Shown piece by piece: positions 1 to 17,426 of a stretch of 64,000 nt of DNA. Source of the stretch: Oscheius dolichura (taxonomy: Eukaryota > Nematoda > Chromadorea > Rhabditida > Rhabditidae). Below the pieces are notes generated by a model. The model was not told the origin of the DNA and did not search any database. It saw only the letters and a program-made list of their open reading frames with translations. The stretch lies in contig OW051495.1 in NCBI GenBank assembly GCA_932521035.1, positions 8,308,001 to 8,372,000 of the forward strand. Reading direction: 5' to 3'. The position numbers and the translations under genes are program-made. Numbering within the stretch: position 1 is the stretch's first letter; the number at the start of each line of letters is the position of its first letter.

Positions 1-3000
1 AAAGGTGCTAACTAGTACCGAAGCCCTTTTTTCCGGCTGGAAGTGAACTGGTTCCAATTCAACCAATGGGATACTGTAGCTCTTAAAATCCGTTACGGGT
101 GCGTTTTACAACCTCTGGATTACTATAATGAAGCAGCCATATCAATTGATAACCGTCCTAACAAGGGCATAATCTACTTCCGTGGCCCGACCAAGACCTC
201 CGCAAAATTGAGTCACAGATTATTGCGTAAAAATTAGTTTTTCATAGAAACTCATACTCGGGTTCAGAATCAAGTAATTTGCACTAATGTAGAAATTATC
301 TAATAGATATGCAACTATATTGTATGAAATAAGCCAAGTTTTGTAGGTCTGGCAGAACACAAGTGGAATCAGTGAAGCTGCAGGGGGTTTGCTATTGTCT
401 AACAAGAAAGCTATGGAGGAAGAATTGAAATAAGAACTGAACCAGGAAAAAACAAATGTAATTCTATGAAAATTGTAAATAATAATGGAGGAGGCGGAGG
501 AGGGCGACTAGACCGGATACATCTATTTCCCTCATTTTATAGCCTCCTAAAACTTATGGAACAAAAAAAGTGTGGTCTTTTGATAGGGGGCGGTGGTCGT
601 CGTGATATCACTCGGAGCTGATCGGTTATATTGATCCTTGGCTATTTTTGGAACAGGAACAAAGACGGAAACAACTAGGATGTCAAAGACCTTTGAGGAG
701 GGCGGAAAGTGATTAGTCATAGTCAACTAATGAACTCGAAGACTTCGTCAAGTCATTAATTAACACGTTTGTGTTATTGAAGGGTTCGTCTTCTCCCGGG
801 TGGGATAGAATGACGAAGAAGAGCAGCTCAACTGGACGCTATCACAAAGAATTCGGGTCTATTTAAGCCCATTTTGAGAAGAACGAGATAGGAGGGGTGA
901 ACGCCCACGAAAAAAAGGGATTACTGTCCTTTGGACGGCGTCATGGCTCCTGTGATAATAAAAAAGAGACCGTAAATTATAGTGGCAGTGAGGGGAGGGT
1001 GGCGAACAAGATAAGGCAGTGACTGTCGTTTCCTCCACCTTTTAAAGGAGAATGGAATATTACATTATTTAGGCGGATGACATCAGATTTGAGAACACAA
1101 AGTGGTTTGTTTCCTATATCTGCTTCTATATCCGCGAATTGTTACTCATTTCAAACAATCTATTGAAAATTGCGGACGCATAACAAATAATGACAAAAGC
1201 CTTCAGAAGTAGAGCATCATCTGGATTGCACACAGCGGAGTTGACACAATCCAGGGCCGCATCCATAAGAATTCTTCAAACCACCTTATCTGTCCAAACT
1301 TTCTTCACAACATGCCAAAGGACTTTTCGAACGATTGTAAAATACAAATGTTTTTCGAAAGACTGCTGGATTAGAGACCAATTCCTTTAGAGTACGATAT
1401 GTCCTGGGTGATACCTCCCAACGTGTAAATTAGCCGCCCCTGGAGCTCGATTATTTAATAGCCGCTGGACATTTTTTCGGTACAAAACGTGGCATTAGAA
1501 ACGTAGCTGTACACGTAGATAATTGTATCAATGGGACCACACAAACCAGACCCCACAGGGTTAATTACTGCGATTCTGAAAAGGGCACACGAGGCGTTTT
1601 GGTTCCTTTTTCTACAAGGGAACACATGCTTCAGCAGACCTGTGAGAAAGGGGAAAAAGAGCTTGAAGGATAGAAGAACAAGAAACAGACACGAAATATT
1701 TGTTCTTTTTTACGTCAGGCACCAAACTGCACAGAGAAATGAGAAACTGCATTGACAAGGGGCTTAACGGAGTGTGGGGGCCCGACTCGAAGATAAGAAT
1801 GGCGTACAATCTCTACTAGGCTACGAAGGGGGAAAATAAGACAAGCGGTAGGGGTTGGGAGGTGGCTGACTGATACGAAGGATTTCCTAAGACCCTTGGA
1901 CATTTAGAAGGGAGGGTGATATTATTTGCTCTCAAATTTGGCACGCTTCCCGTTTCATTGGGCGATCTAGTACACCGGGGGGAAGAGAGAAATTGGAGAA
2001 TATGGGTTCAGGTGGGTCTACGACGCGCGTGGGTTTTAAGTATTGTTTCAGGTCAAGTCATCGCCATAAAAATAGACGAGGAATGATGTCAGACAGGAAG
2101 AGAAAAGGACAGACTAGGGAACAAAGACGTTCAGAGCTCGACATGGAACGATCTCGGGGAACGTCATTGTAAGCGGCTTATAAGGAAGTCTTGCCCTTAG
2201 AGGCTCTGGGCTTGAGCTCGTATGATTTTAACAGTCAAGCTTGACGTGTAAGCGTGAGAAAAGGGCAAAAATTGAAAGCAAGCTGGGGAAAGAACTATCA
2301 AGAACTAGCGACTCTTGTATGATTGGTCCTGAAGCGATTACAAGATTTTAAAAGGTTTAACAAGTAAATGAGCGTTGACATCTTTGTTCTAAACTTGGAG
2401 AACCCTGAAATGAGATAGGAGGGAAAAATTGATAGAAAAAAAGATAGAAAAAAAGAGACGTAGAGGAATCTTCACGCTCAAGAGTACTTGGAACCCGTGG
2501 GGTTTGATATCCGATCATGGTGGTCCATTTCTTACGCTTCTGTAGTATTATCTCCAATTTCTAAAGGAGTAACCCCCAAAATATTCCACAAAAAACCGCC
2601 ACATCATGCAGAAACCAGAAAATGAACTTTTATGGGCTTCACTTCCAGACTCTAATGACATCAGCCATTTTTTGCTACGTATTTATAGAAGAAAACGCAA
2701 CATTCAAGAAATCACAGGAAACAGATTCCGGAAATTTGGTATTCTAGAAAAAAAGAGCTGGAATAGCATCATTTGGGTGAGTCAAAAGATGCCCTGAAAC
2801 GTCAAGAAGATAAGAAGAAAAGGGCATTTTCATGGGGGGAGGTCTAGCTAATTTGCGTGGTATCAATTGGAAGGACAAAAAAAGTGTTTAAGCAGAAAAA
2901 AATACCAGCTGAATTAATTATATAAAGCGGAGTTGAAACAGACTCAAGATGTCGCGAGACACTCGTCGTTGTTATGAGACAGACGAAGCGTAAGAAATGA

Positions 3001-4889
3001 TGCGTTACTCAGTGGGAAAAAACTCCTCGGGCCATTGTTCATCTCCCTCGCTATAAATTTTCGAATCAACTAGCGACGTCATCAGATCAGGCATAGTTGA
3101 GAGATCAAGGGGTGGGGGAATGTGGTGAAGTGTGGCGTACTTTAGAGAAGTCAAGGATTTTGAAGGGGAAGAGAGTTCAAAAAGAGTTCAGAAGGGAAAA
3201 TACGGAGAAAGGAGATAGAAATAGAGCGGGCGACTAAAAATAGTCTGAAAAAAAGCTGCACTTGCAGAAAGAAGATGCCGCTCTCCAGATTTTTATGACA
3301 TCCAAAGTGTGTTTTTTTTGGCTAAATTTAGCTAAACTTCTAAACGTACTCTGGTTATAGGTTTTCGTAGTGAAGGATTATGGCCCAAAATCTACTAGAT
3401 TCATAGAAGCAACACCTTGTGGCTGCCCATGATCCGGAGCATCAACCTGGCTCAACCCCAGTGAAAAATCCAATTTTCTAACATTGAATTTATTTTCAAA
3501 GAGCTTTCCATGTTTAGGCTTCAAGAGTACATTTGAACCCAGAAGAACAGGTTCGTGGGAAATCCAAGAGAGGCATTGCCCGGTGTTGGCTAATGCTCCG
3601 TACGACTGGAACGATCATCAACCCAGAAGCTATGCTATTCATGGTCCAGAAGAATTATGACTGACCCCCGAATCACGGTCCTCAAAAGCGCCGCGTGTTT
3701 TGACCAATTGTGTCTGCTTTTTGAAACACCGACCCGGTTAGTTGGAACACCTAACGTTTGAATACATGAATGGATAAGTGGATGACTTTTGGCGTTTTTT
3801 GTAGTCTGCAGAATGGATGAGAAAGTCCTTTGCATCATCCAGACTTATAAATGGATTAGGATAAATTGAATTGGAATTATTCCAAAATTCAATGTTCAAC
3901 AAAGATAATTGAACTCTTTGGTCTGGGAATATGAGAGCTTTCTAAAACGAAAGTTACGTTTTACGGGAAACAAAGAGACTTTTGGGATTTACCAATTAGT
4001 GTCTCGCAGCAACCATGATGTCAGGATGAGTGAAATGTCTAATTTTTGATCTGATTTTTGCTAATTTTCAATAGAAGATGTCAACAAGGAACGGGGAATT
4101 CCTTGTTCTTTGTATTCTTGGAAAAACAAGCAGATTCAATGATGTTTGAGGACATTTAAAGAACGGGGCAACATTGTTCAGATGACGGTAATAACCTTTC
4201 CCTTTATGGATGGAACGACCCCCTGGAGGAGATGTCTTCGTCGAGCGGATGAAAACAAAGGAAGGGGGTGCTCTATGGCTCTGGCGGCCCGTACCGAGCC
4301 GGTTGAAATTCGAGACCAAAGAGGGAGATACTTATCGTGGGGATAAATAAGGCAAACCAAAGACAAAACATAGGAAACGGTGGGTAATAGCGGAAGGCAA
4401 CTTGTTAGAGGAAGAAGGTTCTTTCGTACCGTCTATTGACCGCGTTAGAGCACCAGGCTGAAATAAAGGACATACTGTAAGGACCTCTCCTCTGGAACTT
4501 CAATGGCCAGTTGAATGAACACGGTTTGATCTGTTATTTTAGTCCGTTTCAATACAAAGGTCTGGCGCTTCGGGGCCTTTTATTGATTTCTGGGAAAATG
4601 ACTTGGTGGTTTACCACCATACGGCATCCGGAGCACAAATGTGTCACCACGTATACGTGATGATTTTCTCCTGTGACGCTCTGGATTTATTCCGGGATTT
4701 AAATCTGCCTCCTCTTCCTTCAAGCTAACTGAAATTTTTAGTATTTTGTAGTATTTTGAGCTGGAAACACATTAGAAGCCCTTTTGTGTTTAACCACATC
4801 CGAGGAGGGATTAGTATTTTGACGTCGGTTTTGCAAATCCTTTCGAAATTTCAACTATTGGAAACAAAATGACCGGCTTCTTTTCTAAT
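1..4889. other. Gene-poor region, no supported gene
   Basis: No chain of exons with recognisable domains could be built on either strand. One weak candidate is an exon-like stretch near 361-432 (+): it follows a CAG acceptor, is open for about 24 codons ending in the acidic motif AMEEELK, and then stops. It could be the terminal exon of a gene entering from the left, but no partner exon joins it convincingly. The remaining open frames are short, lack domain signals and look fortuitous. Confidence 0.4.
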
Positions 4890-4896
4890 CAGTCGG

Positions 4897-9660
<4,764 letters not shown>

Positions 9661-9668
9661 AATATGGC

Positions 9669-9674
9669 AATAAA
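9669..9674 (+). terminator. Polyadenylation signal of the guanylyl cyclase gene
   Basis: AATAAA lies 9 bases after the cyclase stop codon and well before the ZIP gene start at 9943, so the cyclase has a very short 3' UTR. Confidence 0.6.
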
Positions 9675-9942
9675 CCTCTTTTTCTGATGCTCCTAAAAGT
9701 TTTGCCTTGATCCATAGCCTTGCATTACGTAAAGCCACTTGAACTGCCGGACATTGCGCAACAGACAACGCAGGCAGGACGTGAGGGATCTGTGGTCCAC
9801 GCGTTCAGCGGCTATGTTTATTCTAGGCGAGTATGTACCCATTTTCTCCTGTGTACCATGTGTTCCTAGCGAGAAGAAACATGTAACAAGGCGGGACGGG
9901 GAGAGAGAGGACCCCGTTCCATGAGTCCGACGGGTGTTCCAT

Positions 9943-11062
9943 ATGCCCATCCACCCTACGAAACTTTTTTCCGACGTTGATCTGCCTCTGGAAGGTGATG
10001 ATGATAATCTCGACCGGTTGGATCGTATTCTTTCCGGACTTTATTCTCTAGCGGGAGGAATTGTTATGGCTACCGTATTTATTGATGTTATTCCTCATGT
10101 ACAGTAAGTATTTTTCTCTTTTTTGTACACTTTGAGATATTCAGAAGCATGCTGAAACGATATGAAAAACAAAACAAGACAAAATTGCGGTTTCCTATAG
10201 CATATTTTCTCATCTGCATTGGATTTCTGCTCACATTTGGTTTTACCGAGATTTCAAAGAAGATATGGAGGTATCACGCTAAGAGGAAGCAAGGAATGCC
10301 GCAAAGAAGGTTAGAGACTAGAGGGCAGCCCGTTCTTATTCCCTGTTCCAGACGGGAAGCTAACATGATGGTCGCAGCTATAGTTTTTGCTCTAGCCATG
10401 TCGGTGCACTCATTCTTGGAAGGGTTCGCTCTTCTTCAGGTAATCGTTCCTTTTTTTTATCCCTCCTTTACAATCTTCAGAACACGACCAACCGAATAGT
10501 CGAGCTGCTCTTGGCTTTACTGCTTCATAAAGTAGTTGAAGCAATTTCAACGGGTAATTCGAGCCAATCTAAACGGGAAAAGATCGTTGCCATTGTTACC
10601 GCTGTTCTTGTCTTCGGTCTGATGATTCCTTTGGGTTCTGCTGTAGGTTCCGTCATTGACGTAAGCCCCCTCATTTTGAAGCAAAGAAAAAATTCTTCCA
10701 GATCTACCAGTTGTCAGAAAACCAACAAGAAAGACTCACACTGATTTTTGAAGCTTTAGCTGGAGGGATCTTCATTTATGTGGCAATGATGGAGGTTTTT
10801 TAAAACTTTATTCTGAGTTTTAGTTTTTTAGATCATCAGAAAGCAGCGAAAGAACGCCGGTAAGAGGGAAATCCACATGTGGATCATTTTTATTGGATTT
10901 TGCTTGGTCGTTGGAATTCATCTTACCTTCGGGTCTGCGCCTTTACCCAGTGTATTTGAATGTGTTTTCAGGTCAGTGATTTTGAGAGCTGCTGGAGGGG
11001 ATGAAGAAGAATTTTACCCGGACATCTTTGAAGAACGATCAGTTGATATGATTAATGGTTGA
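9943..11062 (+). CDS. ZIP-family (SLC39) zinc transporter
   Basis: Multi-pass membrane transporter moving Zn2+ into the cytoplasm; closest in feel to the ZIP1/2/3 subfamily. Exons join in frame across introns beginning near 10104, 10441, 10661 and 10796. Hallmarks: GGIVMATVFIDVIPHV (second membrane helix), HSFLEGFALL (the HSxxEG metal site of TM4), LLHKVVEA (the HKxxE site of TM5) and EALAGGIFIYVAMME. The chosen Met at 9943 gives a short acidic leader (EGDDDNLDR) and lacks the usual first membrane helix, so an upstream first exon is probably missing from this model. It lies in the same orientation about 280 bp downstream of the guanylyl cyclase; whether they are co-transcribed cannot be told. 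Confidence 0.9.
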
Positions 11063-11373
11063 TTTATTGCTGGTAAAGAGATAATAACAAGGGTTCTGAC
11101 CACTGTTTTGGATCAATTTATGGGAGAGGGCGTTGCAGTGGTTATGTCGTGAAGAGAAAGAGGGGAGTCATGATCTTTTACTTGAGTTCTTGGTTGATCC
11201 TTTTTCACCAAGAGAAGGGGCTCAATGTATTTCGAATTGAAAGTTAGGCACTGTTCCTGCCACTGAAAAGTCTTCTATGATAGTAATCGAAAACTTACGG
11301 ATTGCCAAATACTGCCCATCCTTGTCGTTTCGTTACTAGCAGGAGTGGGAAGCTCATTCCTCTGTAACAAAGG

Positions 11374-13193
11374 CTAGTAACAGCGTTTCGCCGTGCTAAC
11401 CTGCTCTGGATCAATCTCTCCAGCCTCCTTTTCAATATTTAATAGTGTTAAAAATGGTTTGATTGTTATTCCCTGTAGAAGGCAGGTAACGATAATCACT
11501 ACTATGGAAGTAGTGACCATTATGTCTTTTCCTTGGACATAATTCACATCTGAACCAAGACAAAATATAGTCGTTGTTGAATCCATACCTAAACTTTGGA
11601 CTAGTCCATAACAGATGGGTCCTCTGATTCCAGAATAAGCAAGGACCAATTGATGTTTCCAGCTAACTTGTTCAGTTTTAAATTTGTTAACGATAAAAGT
11701 GAGCAAGAAGATTGCTACGCAAAATAAGTAAAGAGACAATAAAGTAGAAGATTTACCAAAGAAACGAGCCAGGAGAATGGCGCCGACCGTTACCACAATA
11801 AAGACCCAATCCCAATTGTGGTAGGATGAAATGGTAGAGATTCCAAGGAAGGAGAAGATAATAGAATCCGAACTGAAAAAGAATGGATACAAGCGAATCA
11901 AGAGCCACGAGATTTCCTATTTCCCTTACCTAGATGCCCATATTTTCATAATATTTTCCGTAGTTATCAACGAAACACTGTCCAGGTTCCCTCCAACATA
12001 CTTACTCATCCATAATCCACACGACACTATTCTATAAATCCAAACAAACTCTTCTCTTTACAAAAATGACTTACGCTAACATGCCACTCAAGTGAACTTT
12101 CTCGGCTAGCAGATAGCAGAGATAGGGAAGAAGGAGTACAATTAATGGAAGAGTACGAGGTAACGATGAAATCCTTTGTTAACTGCGGAGAGAAAATAAC
12201 ACCTACTTAGTCCAAATAGCGGTAAGATAGGCGAATAGTGCTCCCAGAACAATCGCACCAACTCCTACGGTAGCAAACGAGAGGAGCGCTTTGATTGCAT
12301 CGAAGTAGACAACATTATTCGCTCCTTTTGCTGCCATGGAGGAGAGGGAATTGTACAGTACCTAGAAAGGCAATATAAATGACATGAGAGTCACACTAAC
12401 TATGCCGAAAGCATCATTTAGGAGGGACTCTCCCGAGACAAGGATGTAGAGCTGTTCATTGACGTGGAGTTCTTCGAAAACCGAAAGAACCGAGACGGGA
12501 TCAGTCGCTGAAACTGACGGTTTTCAAAAGAGTATTTCTCCATTTTCTTCGTTTCAGGATCCGCCTACTGCCATTCCAACTCCAAAATCACAAGAACTTA
12601 CGCGAAATCAAAGTAGCGAAGAGAAGTAGAGACAGTGGGTCGATCTCTGCTTTGTAGAAAGAGGAGAAGAGATAAAGAATAGCTCCTAAATTAGCCTCCA
12701 GTTTCTAACAACAGCCATTCCCTTACCAATAATAACAGTATTGATCATCGTCCCAATAACCGCATAGAGTAAAATTGTCCCAACGTAGTCAAAGAATGCC
12801 TTTTTGGGCATAAAGTAACCGGCATCGAGCGCTATTGGAGGAAGGAGATAAAGGAAAAACAAAGCTGAAAAACTTCTAACCCAAAAAATGGTAACCGTAC
12901 CAGGAAAGAGGTAGATATTCCATTGGAAGAAGACATTATCCCAAAGAACAGCCCAATAATGTAGAGCTGACAGCTGTCATGAAGGTATGATCTCAGAGGA
13001 ATCACCAATTTGAATACTGTAACGTCTTCAATAGGGAGAAAAAGGAACGATCATACTTTGAAAAACGAATATTGTTCCAAGAATCCAATGAATAAGGATC
13101 AAAGGAGCGCTGGCGTTGTCCCAAGAGAGGTGTATCATTTCCAGACAGAGTACACCTTTGATGTACCCGGTCGCAACCTTCAAAAGGTTCCAC
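11374..13193 (-). CDS. Na+/H+ exchanger (NHX/SLC9 family)
   Basis: Membrane antiporter exchanging Na+ for H+. Exons recognised in order on the minus strand: a luminal start containing [20 protein letters not shown], the [17 protein letters not shown] segment, the amiloride-binding and TM region [23 protein letters not shown] joined to [20 protein letters not shown], the ion-site motif [11 protein letters not shown], a helix with [14 protein letters not shown], and a last large exon (11374-11886) with [14 protein letters not shown] and [13 protein letters not shown]. The family catalytic ND pair is present. The signal-peptide exon upstream of 13193 was not found, and the usual long cytoplasmic tail after about 11374 is absent or on unrecognised exons. 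Gene identity is firm; the ends are not. Confidence 0.88.
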
Positions 13194-13699
13194 TACCCAC
13201 CAAATTTTTATGACTTTACGCAGTTGCTAGCAACCGGTTAAGAGGATTGACCGATCATTTCTGTCCTTTTTATTTTCCATAATTCGACCCGCATTCGAAA
13301 AGAGGAAGGAAAACGTCCCCCGAACGGATTTTCGTTGTTTGCTGGATTGGAATAAACATATTTGCGACGGGCCATGGGAGGGTTTTGAACCCGAAGGATC
13401 AAAGGATGAAGATAAGGGCCGGTGGTAGGAGGAAAACTGACGCAAAAAACAAATGACGAGTTTTGGGGGCACGAGTACCTAGTCTGCTTTCACGTTGTGT
13501 CTGTTTTTGGTCTAGATTGAGGTCAAATTTTGGGAAAATATGTGATTGGGACACAACAGCTTCCACCCACCTCAATTGCCCTTATCCAAAAATGGACCTT
13601 TTCTAAGAGTTCTAGCCCAATAAATGCTTTATTACTAACACCAAAATAATATACACTGTGACAATACAATTTTATACATTTTATAATACAAAGCCCACT

Positions 13700-14214
13700 T
13701 CAGTAAAGACTCCTTCTATGGATAGAATGGCATTGTTCACGATCAGGCCCATACAGAGTGTCCTCGTCCACATTATTCAAATCCTCCACCAGTCCGCCAA
13801 CAAATGCGCCGGTGCCCGTTTTCAGTAATTCAACCATTGTAGCAGCACTTCCCAGAAGAAACGCCGTTTCAGCCAGGGCTGCTTTAGCATCTCCGGGTTC
13901 TGAAACTGAACTGGCTTTATAGGTGGCTCTAAAGGAAGGGAAACTCGAAGCAACAAAGGGAAAGGGGAATGATAGCTACTGTTTGGCGGGCTAGTCAAGT
14001 GCCTATGATCTATTACCTTCTAATAGACGTTGGCAGACGCTTTTAGTCAACAAAAACTTTAAACTAACCCATTTTCTCGCTTAAAAATCGTCTAATTATT
14101 TTATGTTTCCGCTCTACTCGCCAAAAATCGCCTTATTTCCCTCTCGTCAATCCCCCAATGCTCACCTTTTTGCTCATCTGAAGCGCTGACCTGACCCCGC
14201 AACCACGACATCAT
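13700..14214 (-). CDS. Small two-exon protein of unknown function
   Basis: A short gene split over two exons. Exon 1 (14214-14166) encodes MMSWLRGQVSASDEQK; the GTGAGC donor is joined to a TTTCAG acceptor, and exon 2 (13899-13700) continues in frame. The protein is about 83 residues with a small-residue, amphipathic middle (AALAETAFLLGSAATM, then GTGAFVGGLVEDL) and an Asp/Asn-rich tail (NNVDEDTLYG). AATAAA-type signals lie downstream near 13610-13630. There is no signal peptide and I recognise no family. It sits on the same strand just downstream of the LEA-like gene and shares an Ala/Gly-rich helical feel with it, but homology is unproven. Confidence 0.6.
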
Positions 14215-14535
14215 ATTGTAGACATTTTTCCACCCATGTTCTGTCTGGCCTGAAGTCGTTAGACTTCAATTTCATCTGTCAAAAGCTGCTTCTTCATGCT
14301 ATTAATCGGTGGGCGTGTGCTTTTTTAGTTCTCCCCTAGTCTAACCAACTCAAGTTTCTTTTCTAAATTATAGCGTTTCATGCAACCGCTACCAAACTGT
14401 CCCACGTATTTTTCTTATTTATCTAAAGAGAGGTGAAAGAAGCGATTAGACATGGGACAGGAAAAAATATTTATTACAGTGCTAAATAAACAGACATGAG
14501 CACTTGAAGCGAAAGATGAAAAACAACGGGTTTGA

Positions 14536-15635
14536 TTACTCACTGGTTGCGACGGGGCCACCAGTTCCTTGGATCAGATGGAAGTTATCGTGAGCTGAAA
14601 ATAAAAGGATCAGTAAATGGGTATTGAAACGATAGAGAAGTTTTTAAAATAGGAAAAGTGAGCATAAAGACCAACCAGGCTCTCCTTCCTTGACAGCATC
14701 GGCAAAAGTCATGGGCAAGTCAGCCACCGGGGTAGTTCCATCCAGAGGGGGGAATTCCTCCTTGCTCAAGAGATCATTATGTTTCTTCGGACGGGGCTCG
14801 TCTCCCATCATCTCGTGCGAGAGAGCAGCGGCCGTCTCGTGATGCTCATCGTCTGCGGGGCCTTCCTTGACCATGTCGGCGAAGGTCTTTGGCATATCGG
14901 CGACGGGATGAGTTCCATCGATGCCCGGGTCCACGGATACGGGCTCGACTTCTTTGATCTCGGTCGATTCCATGGCATCTTCACTAAAGCCGGCATCAGA
15001 GCTCTCCGAGGCGGTTTCCATCTTCTCCTGGGTGTCTTCCTCGCCCTCCGACGGCTTCTGGTCTATCTTCTCTTGAGTTTCTTTCTCTTCCTCAGAAGTC
15101 TCGGGCTGCGGCTTGGACAGTCCGACAAAGAGGGCAGCCTGATCCTTGACAGCCTCGGCAGCATGGCTAACTCCCTCTACAATCGCTGCAGGACCACTGG
15201 CTACTGCGCTGGCAGTATTAGCAGCCATACCGGCTCCTAGAAAAAGGGAAAATGAAATTAAAGCTTAAAAATGCAGCCAACCTTGCCCAACGAGATCAGC
15301 AGCTCCCAGGGTGAGATCCTTGGCTTTTCCAGCGGCAGCAGTGGCAGTATTGGTGGCCGTCTCCATCACGGACTCGACAGCATGAGTAACTCCGTCGGTA
15401 ACGGCATGCGTGACATTGGAAACGGTATCCATGCCGAATTTAACCGTGCCAACAACGGCGCCAGCTCCCATTCCAACAATTCCGGCGGCGCCAGTAGCCA
15501 GTCCGGTGGCTGTATCGGTCATGGTGGCGATAACTCCTCGACGCTCTTCATCGTTATGTTCATCTCCTAAAAACAACAAATCAGTAAAAAGAAGAGCAAG
15601 AGAGAGAGGCCACCTTTAGCTCCTAGAGAAGTCAT
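14536..15635 (-). CDS. LEA-like hydrophilic protein with duplicated C-terminal motif
   Basis: The start is MTSLGAKG at 15635, with no signal or targeting peptide. Exons: 15635 to about 15608; 15565-15280; 15232-14675; and a last exon ending VATSE-stop at 14536. The first half is Ala/Gly/Thr/Val-rich with alternating short helices typical of LEA-type disordered proteins (ATNTATAAAGKAKDLTLG, AANTASAVASG). The second half is Glu-rich (TSEEEKETQEK) and holds two copies of a motif, DGTHPVADMPKTFADMVKEG and DGTTPVADLPMTFADAVKEG. A polyadenylation-type AATAAA lies near 14470. Expected role: cytosolic protection during desiccation or stress, inferred from composition. Both strands are open here; the minus strand is chosen for splice sites, composition and repeats. 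Confidence 0.75.
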
Positions 15636-16395
15636 GGTTTGTGATGGAAAGCGAATGAATGGGTGATTTATAAAGGGCAAAAGTTGGTCGAAACGGAAAC
15701 GAAATCTTGTCAAATTACAGAGAAACGACCACATTCTTCGCTTTTACCAGGTTAGAAGCGGTCGAAGGGGTCAAATTCGTCAAAAGCAAAAAATTTTGGC
15801 CAAAAACGTGGATTCCTTGCCCCCAAAAGTGTTTTCCCCCTGCCGTGCGATGCATGTCAACAAAAGTTTGCCAGGAGCCGATAACAGCCTCAAGTCCATT
15901 TTCCCTGGTTAAAAGTCGTCAACAGCCCGTTAGAAAATCTTTTCTGTCTTCTTTTCTATTTTCATACGTTGCTCTTTCTTCAAATTGCCAGAAAAGAACA
16001 CCCAGACAGTGACGAGAGGCGTGATAATTCGCATAAGGCGACAAAAATAGCTGAGCAAGCATGTTAGTGCATTCGAATTTGGCGCGGTGTAAACAAGCCC
16101 AGTTATGAATGGGGGTGCAAAAACAATAGTATAGTTCATGGACTAGAGACGGTAAATAATAATTCTTTCATGAAGCTTTCCTGATTTATCTGTTTACTGC
16201 CAGTGGCAGAGGGCAATGGGTGGAAATTTCACTGGGACAGCTGGTTTTTGTGCAGAGGAACGTCATGAAATGATTGTGGTAAATAATGCCCGAAATAGCC
16301 GCGAGTTTAATTTGAATTTAAATGGGAGATAATAGACAAAGGAAAGAAATAAACATAGCCAAAAAAGAGACAATGACGCATAAAATATGCCGGAG

Positions 16396-16686
16396 CTATT
16401 CTCCCCGCGCAAAACAATAACAAGGGGAGAAGCGACCAGGGAGCAAAGGATCAAAATGCGACCCACCTGACTGGTCTTTTGATTCGTCCTGGCCTTGTTC
16501 TGATTCATCTTCCATCTCTTCTTCTTCATCCCGGGCCATTTGGGAGTTTTCACTGAGCTTATTGCCTTCTTTTCTGGTCTGTTCTGATTCATCTTCCATG
16601 TGTTCTTCTTCATCACGAGCCATCTGGGTATTTTTGCTGAGCTTGTTGCCCTCTTCGCTGGTTTGTTGCTTGTAAACGTCGGTCAT
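16396..16686 (-). CDS. Acidic repeat protein, probably disordered
   Basis: The protein starts MTDVYKQQTSEEGNKLS at 16686. It contains two tandem near-identical units of about 29 residues, each with GNKLS..QMARDEEE and MEDESEQ. It is strongly acidic and hydrophilic with no hydrophobic core, as in hydrophilins. After DESKDQSGG the frame reads into a likely intron (CAG followed by GTGGGTCGC near 16470), so the tail that reaches the stop at 16396 is probably not real and a further exon is expected downstream. No known domain. It lies on the same strand as the LEA-like gene about 0.8 kb away. Confidence 0.6.
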   Translation of the reverse strand: MTDVYKQQTSEEGNKLSKNTQMARDEEEHMEDESEQTRKEGNKLSENSQMARDEEEEMEDESEQGQDESKDQSGGSHFDPLLPGRFSPCYCFARGE

Positions 16687-17426
16687 TTTTATATTCTGAA
16701 AAAGAAATGGAATAAGATATAATTTATGGAGGAGAGAAGAAGGAAAGGAAAGTGTCACAAGAGAAAAACAAGAGAGAAAGGGAGGGGAAGGGGGAAGAGG
16801 TCAGCAGCACCCAGAGTCCTGAACGGAATGAGGCTTTATCAGAAGTAGAAGACATTTTAAACAGGGAAAGGCAACAACAGAAAGGGGGAGACTGTGAATA
16901 TCACGAGACCGGGTTTGGGCAAAAGAGGCTGTCTGTGTCCGTGGTTGTTTGTTATTATGAGGGAGGACGGCGCCCCCATCTCGTGTATTTACTTCTCCAC
17001 GTGATCTTTTGGAATACGCTAAAAGGCGGGCAGCGGGTGGTGGGCAAAACAACACATTTTGAAATGTTCCTGTCTGGTTGAGAAGCTAAAGTACACGTGA
17101 ACCAGGGGGACAGTCAAAACAGCTGAAGTGGATTACATTAAATTAAACCGCTGTTAGGTAATACAATTTGATCAGTATTAGAGATGGCAACACCCCTCAT
17201 GAAATGTTGAATTTTAGAATTTCTCATAAAAAATGGAAACCAACAACCACCTGTGTCAATAGATTAAGATACGCTACTCTGTATTCCGTAAACTATTCAG
17301 ACGGACAATTACGACGCCCCTCCAGGTGAAAATGAGTCGTGCTCCAACAAACGTCTATAATCACTTCTTATTTACTCTCAAATGTCGATAGATTTTATTG
17401 TTTCATCACCGTTATTTATAATAACC

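Noticed and set aside
14779-15240. 153-residue plus-strand frame
   Set aside because: Antisense shadow of the LEA-like gene, whose minus-strand reading has repeats and matching splice sites.
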